64,000 bases of DNA, from assembly GCF_022437945.1 (NCBI RefSeq), contig NZ_CP092535.1, positions 310,001 through 374,000 on the forward strand. Direction: 5' to 3'. This document shows, piece after piece, positions 40,288 to 48,993 of this stretch. Positions within the stretch are counted from its first letter, which is position 1; each line of letters starts with the position of its first letter. The stretch comes from Nocardioides sp. TF02-7. Lineage in GTDB: Bacteria; Actinomycetota; Actinomycetes; Propionibacteriales; Nocardioidaceae. The position numbers and the translations under genes are program-made. The notes under the pieces were generated by a model. It saw only the letters and a program-made list of their open reading frames with translations, was not told the DNA's origin and did no database searches.

Positions 40288-40355
40288 TCGCCTTCGGTGC
40301 AGGGCTTCTCAGGATGGGAATCCGATGGGAAATGGTGAGAAGCCCATGCAGGCGA
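40288..40355 (-). promoter_or_regulatory. Hairpin sequestering the ribosome-binding site of the leuB leader operon
   Basis: On the minus strand, TCGCCTGCATGGGCTTCTCA pairs with TGAGAAGCCCTGC...AGGCGA across a ~24-base loop. The 3' arm contains the AGGCGA that serves the 48-aa frame starting at 40280. No U tract follows, so control of translation is more likely than transcription termination. Confidence 0.7.
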
Positions 40356-40392
40356 GGGGATGCGCCGCTCCACCGCGGCGAGGTGGCCTCTC

Positions 40393-40437
40393 TCAGGCCT
40401 CGCCGCGGCGCTCGATTACTACGAGGACGGTCCGCAT
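40393..40437 (-). CDS. Branched-chain leader peptide of the leuB operon
   Basis: 14-codon frame MRTVLVVIERRGEA. Codons 4-8 are Val-Leu-Val-Val-Ile, a run of exactly the amino acids the downstream pathway makes, as in ilv/leu attenuators. Its last codons lie in a strong stem: CGCCGCGGCGAGG pairs with CCTCGCCGCGG just after the stop. A ribosome stalled on the Val/Leu/Ile codons would change which hairpin forms ahead of the 48-aa frame and leuB. Confidence 0.8.
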   Translation of the reverse strand: MRTVLVVIERRGEA

Positions 40438-40535
40438 GGTGCTGCCATCGTACGACGCCGGGCCGGCCGTGTCAGGCGGATTCCACCGCGTGTTCGGGAT
40501 TCGAGACCCGCGTACCAGGATGAAAGACTCGCCGC

Positions 40536-41105
40536 ATGAGCGCACCCCCCGAGCTCCCCGACGTCGTGAGCCGCGCCTTCGACGTGTCGCGGCGCGCCGG
40601 CTACGTCTCGTTCTGCCGCAACGAGACCGGCCGCCTGCTGGCGGCGCTGGCGGCGACCCGGGCCGGCACGATGGCCGAGTTCGGCACCGGGTGCGGGGTG
40701 GGCACGGCCTGGCTGCGCTCCGGCGTCCGCGGCACCGAGGCCCGGATCCTCACCGCCGAGCTCGACCCCCGGCTGGCGTCGGCCGCGGCCGAGATCTTCA
40801 CCGACGACCCGCTCGTGGAGGTGCTCGAGGCGGACTGGTCGACCCTGATGGACAAGGGCCCCTACTCGCTGCTGTTCCTCGACTCCGGCGAGCCGGGCGC
40901 GGTCACTGTCGACAAGCTCGCCGACCTGGTCGAGCCGGGCGGCCTCGTCGTCCTCGACGACTTCTACCCGTGCGAGCAGTGGCCGCCCATCACCGCCGGC
41001 CGGGTCGACTCCCTGCGCGAGGAGTGGCTGACCGACGAGCGGTTCACCGCCGTCGAGGTGATGGTCGCCCCCGACTCCTCCGTCGTCCTCGCCACCCGCC
41101 GCTGA
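40536..41105 (+). CDS. Class I SAM-dependent methyltransferase (O-methyltransferase-like)
   Basis: 189-residue methyltransferase: motif I MAEFGTGCGVGTAWLRSGV (residues ~46-64), then ILTAELDPRLASAAAEIF (acidic residue binding SAM ribose), and LLFLDSGEP and GGLVVLDDFYP as motifs II and III. Resembles small O-methyltransferases acting on free small molecules; substrate unknown. Intact. Its stop is followed directly by the 22-nt repeat array and the FHA gene in convergent orientation. Confidence 0.88.
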   Translation: MSAPPELPDVVSRAFDVSRRAGYVSFCRNETGRLLAALAATRAGTMAEFGTGCGVGTAWLRSGVRGTEARILTAELDPRLASAAAEIFTDDPLVEVLEADWSTLMDKGPYSLLFLDSGEPGAVTVDKLADLVEPGGLVVLDDFYPCEQWPPITAGRVDSLREEWLTDERFTAVEVMVAPDSSVVLATRR

Positions 41106-41106
41106 G

Positions 41107-41240
41107 GTCGAGTAGGCACTTTCTCACCGTCGAGTGGGCACTTCCTCACCGTCGAGTGGGCACCCGACCCCCCACTCGACCTGGAGGAACTCCCCCACTC
41201 GACCTGGAGAAACTCCCTACTCGACGTTGAGGAAGTCCCT
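41107..41240. repeat. Inverted array of ~22-nt GTCGAGTGGG units
   Basis: Three head-to-tail units start with GTCGAGT(A/G)GGCAC at 41107, 41129 and 41151; the first two are 22 nt and end TTCTCACC or TCCTCACC. From about 41172 three units follow in the opposite direction with the core CACTCGACCTGGAG or TACTCGACGTTGAG and a 22-23-nt period. The two directions match in GTCGAGTGGG but differ in the middle (CACTTCCTC versus GGAGTTCCTC). It fills the whole convergent gap between the methyltransferase and FHA genes. Confidence 0.9.
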
Positions 41241-41242
41241 GC

Positions 41243-42041
41243 TCAACGGGTCTCGTCGGGCTGGGCCTTGCGGATGACGATGCGGGTCCAGGCGCCGAGG
41301 TAGAGGCGGTCGTCGGGCGCGATCTCCTGCTTCTCCCCCGCCGGTACCGGCGTCACCGGCAGCGGGCCGATCGCGGAGCCGACGTAGGTGCCGTTGGAGG
41401 AGCCGAGGTCCTCCACCCACCAGCGGGTTCCGTCGCTGGTGAGCTGGCAGTGCCGGCGGCTGATGCCGGTGTCGGTCGTCAGGTCGATGTCGGGGTGGAT
41501 GTTGCGGCTGCGCGAGGTGCGGCCGACGAGGACCGAGCTCCGCTCCAGCGGCACGACGACCGGGACGCCCGCCGACGGCAGCGGGTCGGCGCTGTCCTGC
41601 TCGGCGTACCAGTCCGGGTCGATCCAGACCTCGGCGACCCAGCGGGTGGCCAGCGTCGGCGCGACCGGGTCGGCCGGAGCGCCGGAGCCGGCGGCAGCGG
41701 GGGACGCGGCCGACTGGGGCGCGGGTGCGCCCCCGGCTCCGGGCGGCGGCACCGGCGCGTCGAGGTCGAGCGCGGACGGCTCGACCGGCCGCGGCGCCTG
41801 CCCGGTGGTGAAGTCGTAGCCGCACGCCTCGCAGAACAGCGCGTCCGGCGGGTTGCTCGCCGAGCAGTTGGGGGCAGGTGGCCTGCGACCCACCAGCTGC
41901 CGGTACGTCGGCCGGAGCCGGCTCCGCCGGCGGTGGGTCGGCCGGCGGTGCGTCGGCCGCCCCGGCCTGCGGGATCGGCAGCCCGCAGAGGTCGCAGTAG
42001 TCGTCGGCGGTCGAGTCGTGGCCGGCGGGGCAGGTGGGCAC
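41243..42041 (-). CDS. Zinc-ribbon FHA-domain protein
   Basis: ~265 residues, last gene of the PknG operon. The N-terminus CPAGHDSTADDYCDLCG and a second CPNCSASNPPDALFCEACG are zinc-ribbon motifs; a proline/alanine linker follows. Residues ~160-255 are an FHA phosphothreonine-binding domain: VLVGRTSRSRNIHPDIDL (Gly-Arg), GISRRHCQLTSDG (Ser/His) and WWVEDLGSSNGTYVGS (Asn). It may read phosphosites made by PknG. Unlike GarA/OdhI it lacks an evident N-terminal Thr-Thr phosphosite. One extra base at 41870-41874 splits the ribbon region. GTG start two bases after the vWA gene stop. Confidence 0.88.
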
Positions 42042-42043
42042 GG

Positions 42044-43339
42044 TCAGCTCCCGGGAGCGGGGTCCTTGCGGACCCGGGTGGTCTTGGTGGACGCGGTGTC
42101 GAGCGCCATCTCGTCGGCCTTGTCGACCGTCCGCTTGAGCCGCACGGTGCCGTCGGCCTCGCTCTCGACGTCGACCACCTTGCGCAGCTTGGTCGTCGCC
42201 TCGCCGTTGCCGGTCTGGGCGGCCAGCTGGACGGCGCGGCCGAGCTTGGTGGTCGCGGTCGCCTCGTCGCCGGCGGCCTTGGCGGCCAGGCCCTCCTGGA
42301 TCATCGCCGCCAGCTCGGTCTGGCCGGTGTAGTGGGCCACCTGCTGGTCGATCCGGGCGGTGAGCTCGGAGTTGCCGGACCAGGTGGCCTTGACCAGCCC
42401 CTGGGTGACGACGTCGTCGCCGATCGCGAGCTGCACGCGGGCGGCGAGCTGCTCCTGCCCGATCGCCTTGGCGGCGACGCGCACCGCGACGTGGTAGTCG
42501 CGCGACTCGTCGGCCCAGGCGCCGGTCGGGTAGTCGCCGGTCAGCGGGTTGACCGCCGTACGGCGGTCGGTCAGGTCCTCCAGCGTCGGCGCGACCTGCC
42601 GGACGAACAGCACCTGCGCCCCCTGCGGGGTCCACACCCGCAGCTTGGCGTCGGCGACACCGCGCGCCATCGCCGTGCGCATGATCTCCTGGAACTGCTG
42701 CCGCATCTGGTCCGGCCGCGGGATGATGTCGACGGTGCCGAGCAGCGCCTGCGCGATCCGCCGGATCTCGGCGACCTGCCAGTCGGTGCCGGCGCCACGG
42801 CAGTCGCACTGGTAGTAGCCGGTCGCGCGGTTGATCGCCGCGTCCAGCTGCCCGGGGCGCTCCCGGTTCTCGCCGTCGGTGAGCAGCAGCGCGTGGCGCT
42901 GGGTGACCTGCGGCACCGACGCGAAGACCTGGCCGGCGAGGTCGAGCCAGGTCGAGATCGCCGTGCCGCCGCTGCCGACGAACCGGTTGATGGCGGCCGA
43001 GGCCTCGGTGCGGGTGGTGGTGTCCATCCGGACCATCGCCGGCCCGCTGGACACCATCGGGTAGGCGAGCATCGCCCGGTCGGCACCGGCGACGACGGCG
43101 AACCAGGTGCCGTCGACGATCTCGGCGAGGGCCGCCTGGGCGGCGTCCTTGGCGGCCGCCATCGTCGCGGGCCCCATCGACCCGGAGGTGTCGACGATGA
43201 TGATCTCGCCGGCGTCGCCGGACCCGCCCTGGCCCGCCGTACCGGCGCCCGCGCAGGTGATCGTGACGATCGCGTTGACGTCGGTGCCGCCGTCGGGCAG
43301 GAACTCGTTCTGGTAGACGGCGGTGGTGAACTCAGCCAT
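42044..43339 (-). CDS. von Willebrand factor A domain protein
   Basis: 431-residue cytoplasmic protein. The vWA fold starts ~residue 40 with the MIDAS metal site IIIVDTSGSMG, and continues with GGTAISTWLDLAG and HALLLTDGENRE, as in YfbK/TerF-like vWA proteins. The second half is charged and helical (QTELAAMIQEGLAAKAAGDE; TVDKADEMAL). Intact. It sits between the phosphatase and FHA genes; vWA proteins with AAA ATPases often form remodelling pairs, and an AAA ATPase is encoded in the same operon. Confidence 0.9.
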   Translation of the reverse strand: MAEFTTAVYQNEFLPDGGTDVNAIVTITCAGAGTAGQGGSGDAGEIIIVDTSGSMGPATMAAAKDAAQAALAEIVDGTWFAVVAGADRAMLAYPMVSSGPAMVRMDTTTRTEASAAINRFVGSGGTAISTWLDLAGQVFASVPQVTQRHALLLTDGENRERPGQLDAAINRATGYYQCDCRGAGTDWQVAEIRRIAQALLGTVDIIPRPDQMRQQFQEIMRTAMARGVADAKLRVWTPQGAQVLFVRQVAPTLEDLTDRRTAVNPLTGDYPTGAWADESRDYHVAVRVAAKAIGQEQLAARVQLAIGDDVVTQGLVKATWSGNSELTARIDQQVAHYTGQTELAAMIQEGLAAKAAGDEATATTKLGRAVQLAAQTGNGEATTKLRKVVDVESEADGTVRLKRTVDKADEMALDTASTKTTRVRKDPAPGS

Positions 43340-43342
43340 CGG

Positions 43343-44506
43343 TCACCCTTCCTCTCCTGCGGTCGCTGCCGGGGTAGCGGCATTGTGCCCGGGCCCCTCG
43401 ACCCGGGCGAGGGCGGCGGTGATGTTGTCGTGGCCGCCGGCGGCGTTGGCGAACCCGACGAGCCGGAGCGCCAGCTCGGCCGGGTCGGTGGTGCCCGCGG
43501 CGCGCACCTGCTCCTGCAGGGCCTCGGGCGTCGACGCGTAGTTCCAGAGGCCGTCGGAGCACGCGAGCAGCCAGCCCGGGCCGGTCACCTCGACGATGCC
43601 GACAGCGGGCGTGGGGTCCTCGGAGTCGCGGCCGAGCCAGCGGGTGATCGCGTGGGCCGCCCGGCCCTGCTCCGCGACCTCCTTGGCCACGCCGGCGGCG
43701 ATCTGCGCCTGCGCCATCGAGTCGTCGACGGTCAGCTGCACCCCGGGGCCGTCGTCGGGCAGCCAGTAGCACCGCGAGTCGCCGAGGTTGGCGTGGTGGA
43801 CCAGCGTGCCCTCGAGCACGGCGACGGTGAACGTCGCCGACGCCGGGTTGGGCGAGTCGGGGTCGGTGGTGGCGACGATCGCCGCCTGGGCAGCGGCGGT
43901 GGCGTCGGTGAGCACCTTCCGCACGGCGGCCTCGCGGCTGCCCGGCGTGCCCATCCCGGCCGGCAGCGGCATCCGGAGCACCTCCCGCGCGGCCCGCGCC
44001 CCGTTGAGCGAGGCGACGTCGGAGTCGACAGAGCTCGACACCCCGTCGAGCACCACCAGCACCGCGCGGGAACCCGGCTCGGCGCCGGCGAGGAGCGCCA
44101 TCGCGTCCTCGTTGCGGCTCTTGCCGACCCCCTTGTCGCAGACGCCGGCGACCCACGAGGCGGGACGCTCCCGGAAGTGGTCGCGCTCGCTGGGGGCCTT
44201 CGCCCCGCACTGCGTGCAGTAGAGGTCGGGCCCCACCTCGCCGCCGCACGCGTCGCACGGGCGGCGGCCGGGGTCCGGGGGCGGGTCGGGCAGGGCACCG
44301 GCCGGGCGCCTCGTCGGGGCGCTGATCGGCGCCGCGTCCTCGACCGGCGGGGCTGCCGGTGACGCCGGCGCCGCCGGGGCCGTCGCGCCGGCCGCCGGCG
44401 CGGCCGCCCCCGCGCTCAGCGGCGTCCCGCAGGACTCGCAGAAGCGGGCGCCCGCGGCGACCGCCGCGCCGCACGAGGGACAGGTCGGCTCGGCGGGGGC
44501 GGTCAC
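43343..44506 (-). CDS. Zinc-ribbon PP2C-type Ser/Thr phosphatase
   Basis: 387 residues. N-terminal double ribbons CPSCGAAVAAGARFCESCG (residues 9-27) and CDACGGEVGPDLYCTQCG (residues ~83-100), then a PP2C/PPM domain: KGVGKSRNEDAMALL, VLVVLDGVSSSVDSD, VHHANLGDSRCYWL, LLACSDGLWNY and GGHDNITAAL, all metal-binding aspartates present. It should remove phosphates placed by the PknG-like kinase encoded just upstream. Its GTG overlaps the pknG stop (GTGA), so kinase and phosphatase are coupled. Intact. Confidence 0.93.
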   Translation of the reverse strand: MTAPAEPTCPSCGAAVAAGARFCESCGTPLSAGAAAPAAGATAPAAPASPAAPPVEDAAPISAPTRRPAGALPDPPPDPGRRPCDACGGEVGPDLYCTQCGAKAPSERDHFRERPASWVAGVCDKGVGKSRNEDAMALLAGAEPGSRAVLVVLDGVSSSVDSDVASLNGARAAREVLRMPLPAGMGTPGSREAAVRKVLTDATAAAQAAIVATTDPDSPNPASATFTVAVLEGTLVHHANLGDSRCYWLPDDGPGVQLTVDDSMAQAQIAAGVAKEVAEQGRAAHAITRWLGRDSEDPTPAVGIVEVTGPGWLLACSDGLWNYASTPEALQEQVRAAGTTDPAELALRLVGFANAAGGHDNITAALARVEGPGHNAATPAATAGEEG

Positions 44507-46899
44507 GTGAGGCTCCAGTTCCGGTAGGAGTTGGCGAGGTTGACGAGGTCGACCCGCGCCTCCAGGTCGCTGGTCTCGCGGGCGAGGGCGCGCAGTGCCT
44601 GCTCGAGGCCGTCGCGCACGGCGGTCTCGGTCGCCTCGTAGGAGCCGATCCGCTGACCGCCGCGGGGCGGGCTCGCCGTCACGAGCGGCAGCGCCTCCTC
44701 CAGGATGCGGACGACGTAGCGGTGGCGGGTGGCCATGTCGACCGACGCCCCCTGGATGGTGCGCATCGCCTGGTCGAGCACCTGCAGGTCACGGGTGCCG
44801 CCCTCGAGCAGCACGTCGACGCGCTGCTGGCGGCTCTGCGTGTAGCCCCGGCTGGTGGTCGGCACCAGGTCGAGGGCCTGCACCGCGGCGAGGGCGTCGC
44901 CCCGGGCGGAGCGGACCCGCGCCATGCCGAACGCCGCCGGGGCGACGTACGTCGCGTCCGTGACCGCACACGTCTGGTAGAGGCCCTCCGCGACGTCCGG
45001 CTGGCCGCCCCGCTCGCACGCGAACGCCAGTGCCAGCTTGGGCGCGAGCTCGCCCGGGACCTGCTGGTAGACGGCGTTGAACGCCGCCTGGGCGGTGCGC
45101 CAGTCCTCGCCCTGCACCGCGGCGAGGCCCTCCATCCAGAGCGCCCGCCACTCCCACGGGTCCTCGGCGAGCAGCTTGGCGGCGAAGCCGCGGGGCGCCC
45201 GCCGGGTCGCCGAGCTCCAGCGCCGCCCGGGAGCGGGCCAGCCACACCTCGGCGGAGTCCGCCGGTGCCGCGTCGAGCGCCCCGCAGCCGCAGGCCGGGG
45301 TCGTCGTCGCCGATCGTCGACAGCCAGCCGTGCTGGGGGTCGGTCGCGTCCTCGCGGAGCCGGGGCAGCTGCGACCACTCGGTGATCGGCCGGGCCGTCG
45401 CCGGCGGCTCGAACAGCACCGACGCGGCCGCCGTCTGCGCGACCCCGCCGCGCCCGCGGGCCACGACCTCGCGGAGCACGCCGAGCACCTGGTTGCGCAG
45501 CTCGTCGACCGAGGCGAACCGGTCGGCCGGGTCGGGCGCGCAGCACTTCGCGACCAGGTGGTAGAAGGAGTCGTAGTCCTGGAACAGCGGCGTCGAGTCG
45601 ACCGGCGGCAGGCTGTGCAGGTAGGTGCCCTGGTAGCCGCGGAACTCCATCGTGAGCACGAGCAGCGTGCGACCGATCGTGTAGATGTCGGAGGCGACGC
45701 TCGGCCCGACCTCCGCGACCTCGGGCGCCTGGTAGCCGACCGTGCCGTAGATCGCCGACTCCTGGTCGTCGATCCGCCGGACGCCGCCGAGGTCGATCAG
45801 CTTCATCGCGTCGCCGACCTGGATCATGTTGTCGGGCTTGAAGTCGCAGTAGACCAGCCCGAGGTCGTGGAGGTACTGGAACGCCGACAGCAGCTCGAGC
45901 ACGTAGGCGAGCGCCTGGTCGACCGGCAGCGGGTCGTACTGGCCGTTGCCGGCGGCCATCCGCTCCTTGAGGATCTGCTTGAGCGACTTCCCGCCGACGT
46001 ACTCCATGACGATGTAGCCGGCGCCCTCGTGGGTCACGAAGTTGTAGATCTCCACGATCGCCGGGTGCTCGACCTGCGCGAGGAACTGCTGCTCGGCGAT
46101 CGCCGCGGCGAGGGCGTCGGGGTCGCCGGAGTTGAGCAGGCCCTTGAGCACGACCCACCGGTTGGAGACGTTGCGGTCGCGGGCGAGGTAGATCCAGCCG
46201 AGGCCGCCGTGCGCCAGCGCGCCGGCGACCTCGTACTGCCCGGCGACCAGGTCGCCGGACTGCAGCTTGGGCGTGAACGAGAACCCGTGGCCGCACTGCG
46301 GGCAGAAGCCCTCGCTGCGCCCGGGCTTCCCGTCGATGCTGCGGCCCACCTTCGCGCCGCACCGCGCGCAGTTGCGCTTGTCCTCCGGCACCTGGGGGTT
46401 GGCCATGATCGCCTTCGCCGGGTCGACCGGCGGTGCGGGCGGGACCGACGTGAGGCCGGCGCCGAGGCGGGCGCTGCGCATCCGCTGGGGAGCCGGTGCG
46501 GGTGCGCAGGGTGGCGCTGGTCGAGCTGCCGGCGCGGCGCGAGCCGATCGGGGCGGACGCGACCCGGCTCGCCGAGGTCGGCACCGAGCCCTCCCGCGCC
46601 TGCAGCGGCGCTGCGTCGGCGGGCGTGCCGCAGACGTCGCAGTAGCCGTCGAGGATCTTGCCGCCGCACCCGGGCTGGACGCACGCCGTCCCGTCGGCCA
46701 CCGGACGCGCCTCCCCGGCGGCGGGTGACGGGCTGCCGACGGACGCGACCGGGACGCCCGCGGTGGCCGGCGTGGCCGAGGCGCCGGCCGTCGTGGCGCT
46801 CACGGCGGCGGCCGGGGCGGCGTCCGCGGCCATCCCGCACACGTCGCAGTAGCCGTCGAGGATGGTCCCGGTGCAGCCGGGCTGGGTGCAGGTCGTCAT
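44503..46899 (-). CDS. pknG: PknG-like Ser/Thr protein kinase
   Basis: ~797 residues. Two N-terminal repeats with CxxxxC...GYCDVCG (residues 4-22 and 73-91) precede a rubredoxin-like pair CARCG...CPQCG (~177-202). Kinase ~221-480: lysine at ~252 in VVLKGLLN, catalytic loop LVYCDFKPDN in place of HRDxKxxN, and LIDLGGVRRI in place of DFG. The last two are hallmark PknG departures. A TPR-like helical region fills ~560-797. In mycobacteria and corynebacteria PknG phosphorylates GarA/OdhI to set 2-oxoglutarate flux. Three extra bases (46487-46490, 45280-45283, 45192-45195) interrupt it. Confidence 0.94.
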   Translation of the reverse strand: MTTCTQPGCTGTILDGYCDVCGMAADAAPAAAVSATTAGASATPATAGVPVASVGSPSPAAGEARPVADGTACVQPGCGGKILDGYCDVCGTPADAAPLQAREGSVPTSASRVASAPIGSRRAGSSTSATLRTRTGSPADAQRPPRRRPHVGPARTAGRPGEGDHGQPPGAGGQAQLRAVRREGGPQHRREARAQRGLLPAVRPRVLVHAQAAVRRPGRRAVRGRRRAGARRPRLDLPRPRPQRLQPVGRAQGPAQLRRPRRPRRGDRRAAVPRAGRAPGDRGDLQLRDPRGRRLHRHGVRRREVAQADPQGADGRRQRPVRPAAGRPGARLRARAAVGVPVPPRPRAGLLRLQARQHDPGRRRDEADRPRRRPADRRPGVGDLRHGRLPGARGRGGRAERRLRHLHDRSHAARAHDGVPRLPGHLPAQPAAGRLDAAVPGLRLLLPPGREVLRARPGRPVRLGRRAAQPGARRAPRGRGPRARRGRADGGRVGAVRAAGDGPADHRVVAAAPAPRGRDRPPARLAVDDRRRRPRPAAAGRSTRHRRTPPRCGWPAPGRRWSSATRRAPRGFAAKLLAEDPWEWRALWMEGLAAVQGEDWRTAQAAFNAVYQQVPGELAPKLALAFACERGGQPDVAEGLYQTCAVTDATYVAPAAFGMARVRSARGDALAAVQALDLVPTTSRGYTQSRQQRVDVLLEGGTRDLQVLDQAMRTIQGASVDMATRHRYVVRILEEALPLVTASPPRGGQRIGSYEATETAVRDGLEQALRALARETSDLEARVDLVNLANSYRNWSLT

Positions 46900-48009
46900 C
46901 GGCTCGCGGTCTCCTTCTGCAGCCAGAGCTGGTACGTCGCGACCAGCTGCCGCGCGACGGTCATCGGCGCCGGCGTGCGGGCGAGCACCTCGCGCGCGTG
47001 CCGCTCGCTCTCGACGAGGTCCGGCCGGTCGGCCACTCCCTGCGCCCGCGCCTTCGCGACGTAGGCGTCGAGGAGGTCGACGAGCTGCTGGTGCGCGGCG
47101 AGCGCGTCGGCGTACTTGTGCTGGGCCAGCTCCAGCGCCTGCGACACCCGGTCGAGCTGGTGCAGGTAGCCGTCGATCTCGCCCGGCGTGACCGGCACCG
47201 GGCCGAGCGCCTCGACGTCGGGGACGGCGTAGCGGGGCGCGTCGTCGACCGTGGCCACGCAGGTCGCCGCGAGCTTCTCCAGCGCGGCGGCGCGGGCCTC
47301 GAGGTCGGCCCGCAGCTCGCGGGCGGACAGCACCTTCGAGCGGGCGTCGCGGCGACGTGCGTTGCCGACGATCAGGTCGCGCTCGTACGTCGTCGCGTCG
47401 ACCTCGAGCGGGTCGAGCATGCCGCCCACGTCTCCGCCGCGCTCGGCCTTGGCGCCGATCGCCTCCAACCGGGCCATCAGCTCCGCCAGCCGGGCGACCG
47501 CTTGGTCGCGGCTCGTCGCCGGCTCGAGGGCCACCTGGTCACGGATCCGCTCCAGCTGTGCCCGCAGCTCCCTGACCCGCGCCGCCTGCTCGGTGGCGTC
47601 GTGGACGAGCGCCAGCTTGGTGCGCAGCTGGGCGGTCAGCGCGTCGTTGAGGCGGCACGCCTCGGGCAGCGAGACGGCGAGCCCGCCGGGCATCTCGGCG
47701 GCCCCGTCGAGCCGGCCCCAGATCAGCGCCGAGAGCCGCTCCCGCTCCTGCTGGAGCACCCGCCCGCCGTCCCAGGTGGCGAACACCAGCTGGTAGCGGT
47801 CGTGGATCGCCTTCCAGAGCGCGAGGGTGAGCGACATGTCCCCCCGCCACGTCTCCCCCACGGCCCGCCGCCAGCGCGGCGCGGTCGAGCTCGGCCAGCT
47901 CGTCCTGCCGGGTGCGCAGCCAGGCGTCGAGCTCGGTGAGGTAGCGCTGCGCCTCTGCCGGGTCGAGCGCCTCGCCGAGCCGGCCGGGGGCGGTGGGTGC
48001 GGTGGTCAT
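46896..48009 (-). CDS. Coiled-coil protein between glnH and pknG
   Basis: ~370 residues, almost entirely charged helix: LTAQLRTKLALVHDATEQAA, RVRELRAQLERIRDQVALEP, LRADLEARAAALEKLAATC. No signal peptide or membrane segment and no domain that I recognise. Likely a cytoplasmic scaffold or adaptor between the sensor (GlnX/GlnH) and PknG, by position only. Its stop overlaps the pknG ATG (ATGA) and its start is 10 bases after the glnH stop. One extra base at 47855-47859 separates the first ~55 residues from the rest. Confidence 0.78.
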
Positions 48010-48018
48010 CGGGCGGCG

Positions 48019-48993
48019 TCAGCTCCGGTACGGCGTGACGGGCCGCGGCTGGGTGGCGTCGACGCCGAGGTGGGGCCGCAGCCACTTGCGGTAGGACCGC
48101 TGCCAGGTGCCGTTGCGCATGTCCTCGAGCACGGAGTTGACGAACGCGACCAGGTCCTCGTCGTCCGCGTTGGCGCCGATCCCGTAGGGCTCCTCGCTGA
48201 TCGGCTGCTGCTCAGGAACGACGGCCGACGGGTCCTGTGCCGCAAGGCCGGCCAGCACCGTGTCGTCGCCGGTGATCGCGTCGACCTCGCCGCGCTGGAA
48301 CTTGACCAGGCAGCCGGTGTGGTTGCCAGCGGGCACGAGCTCCGCCTCCGGCTGCCGTTCCTGGATGTTGTCGAGGCTGGTCGACGGATTCGGGGCGCAG
48401 ACCTTCTTGCCGGCGAGGTCCTCGAGGCCGTGGTACTCCCCGTTGTCCTCGTCTCCGTCGTCGAGCTCCTTGCGCACCAGCACCTTCTGGGTCGCCTCGT
48501 AGTAGACCTGCGAGAACGCGATGGTCTCCCACCGGGCGCAGTTGACCGTGAAGTTCCGGATCACCAGGTCGAGCTCCCCGTTCTCCAGCAGCTCGATGCG
48601 CTGACCCGAGTTGATCACCCGGATGTGGAGGTCGCGGCCGGCGTTGAAGTTGGGGAAGATCGCCGCGCCGATCGCGCGGGCGAAGTCGATGTCGAAGCCC
48701 TCGATCCGGTTGTTCTCCGGGTTGCGGTAACCCATCAGGTACGTGTCCGCCGAGACTCCGACGATGAGCCGCCCGCGTTCGCGGATCTCGTCCACCTTTC
48801 CCGAGGAAGGATCGGCGTCGGCAGGGTCGTAGGACGCGAGGTCGGAGTCGGTCGTCTCGCACGTCGGCGGGTCGGCGGGCTCGTACGCAGGCTCGGGGGC
48901 CGCCTCGGGCACTGGCGTGGCGTCGTAGCCGCAGCCGCCCGCGACCAGGGCGACCACCGCCGTCAGTGCCGCGAGCCCCATGGAAGGCCTCAT
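48019..48993 (-). CDS. glnH: GlnH-like substrate-binding lipoprotein
   Basis: 324-residue type-3 solute-binding lipoprotein. Signal with lipobox: MGLAALTAVVALVAGGCGYD. Binding-protein marks: RGRLIVGVSADTYLMGYRNP, IEGFDIDFARAIGAAIF and GELDLVIRNFTVNCARWETI. In actinobacteria GlnH binds aspartate/glutamate outside the membrane and signals through GlnX to PknG; it is not part of an ABC importer here, and no permease genes are present. It lies directly after glnX with an overlap. Intact. Confidence 0.9.
   Translation of the reverse strand: MRPSMGLAALTAVVALVAGGCGYDATPVPEAAPEPAYEPADPPTCETTDSDLASYDPADADPSSGKVDEIRERGRLIVGVSADTYLMGYRNPENNRIEGFDIDFARAIGAAIFPNFNAGRDLHIRVINSGQRIELLENGELDLVIRNFTVNCARWETIAFSQVYYEATQKVLVRKELDDGDEDNGEYHGLEDLAGKKVCAPNPSTSLDNIQERQPEAELVPAGNHTGCLVKFQRGEVDAITGDDTVLAGLAAQDPSAVVPEQQPISEEPYGIGANADDEDLVAFVNSVLEDMRNGTWQRSYRKWLRPHLGVDATQPRPVTPYRS

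Noticed and set aside
46034..48993. ABC importer for glutamate around glnH
   Set aside because: No permease or ATPase gene accompanies the binding protein. GlnX and PknG neighbours fit a sensor role instead.
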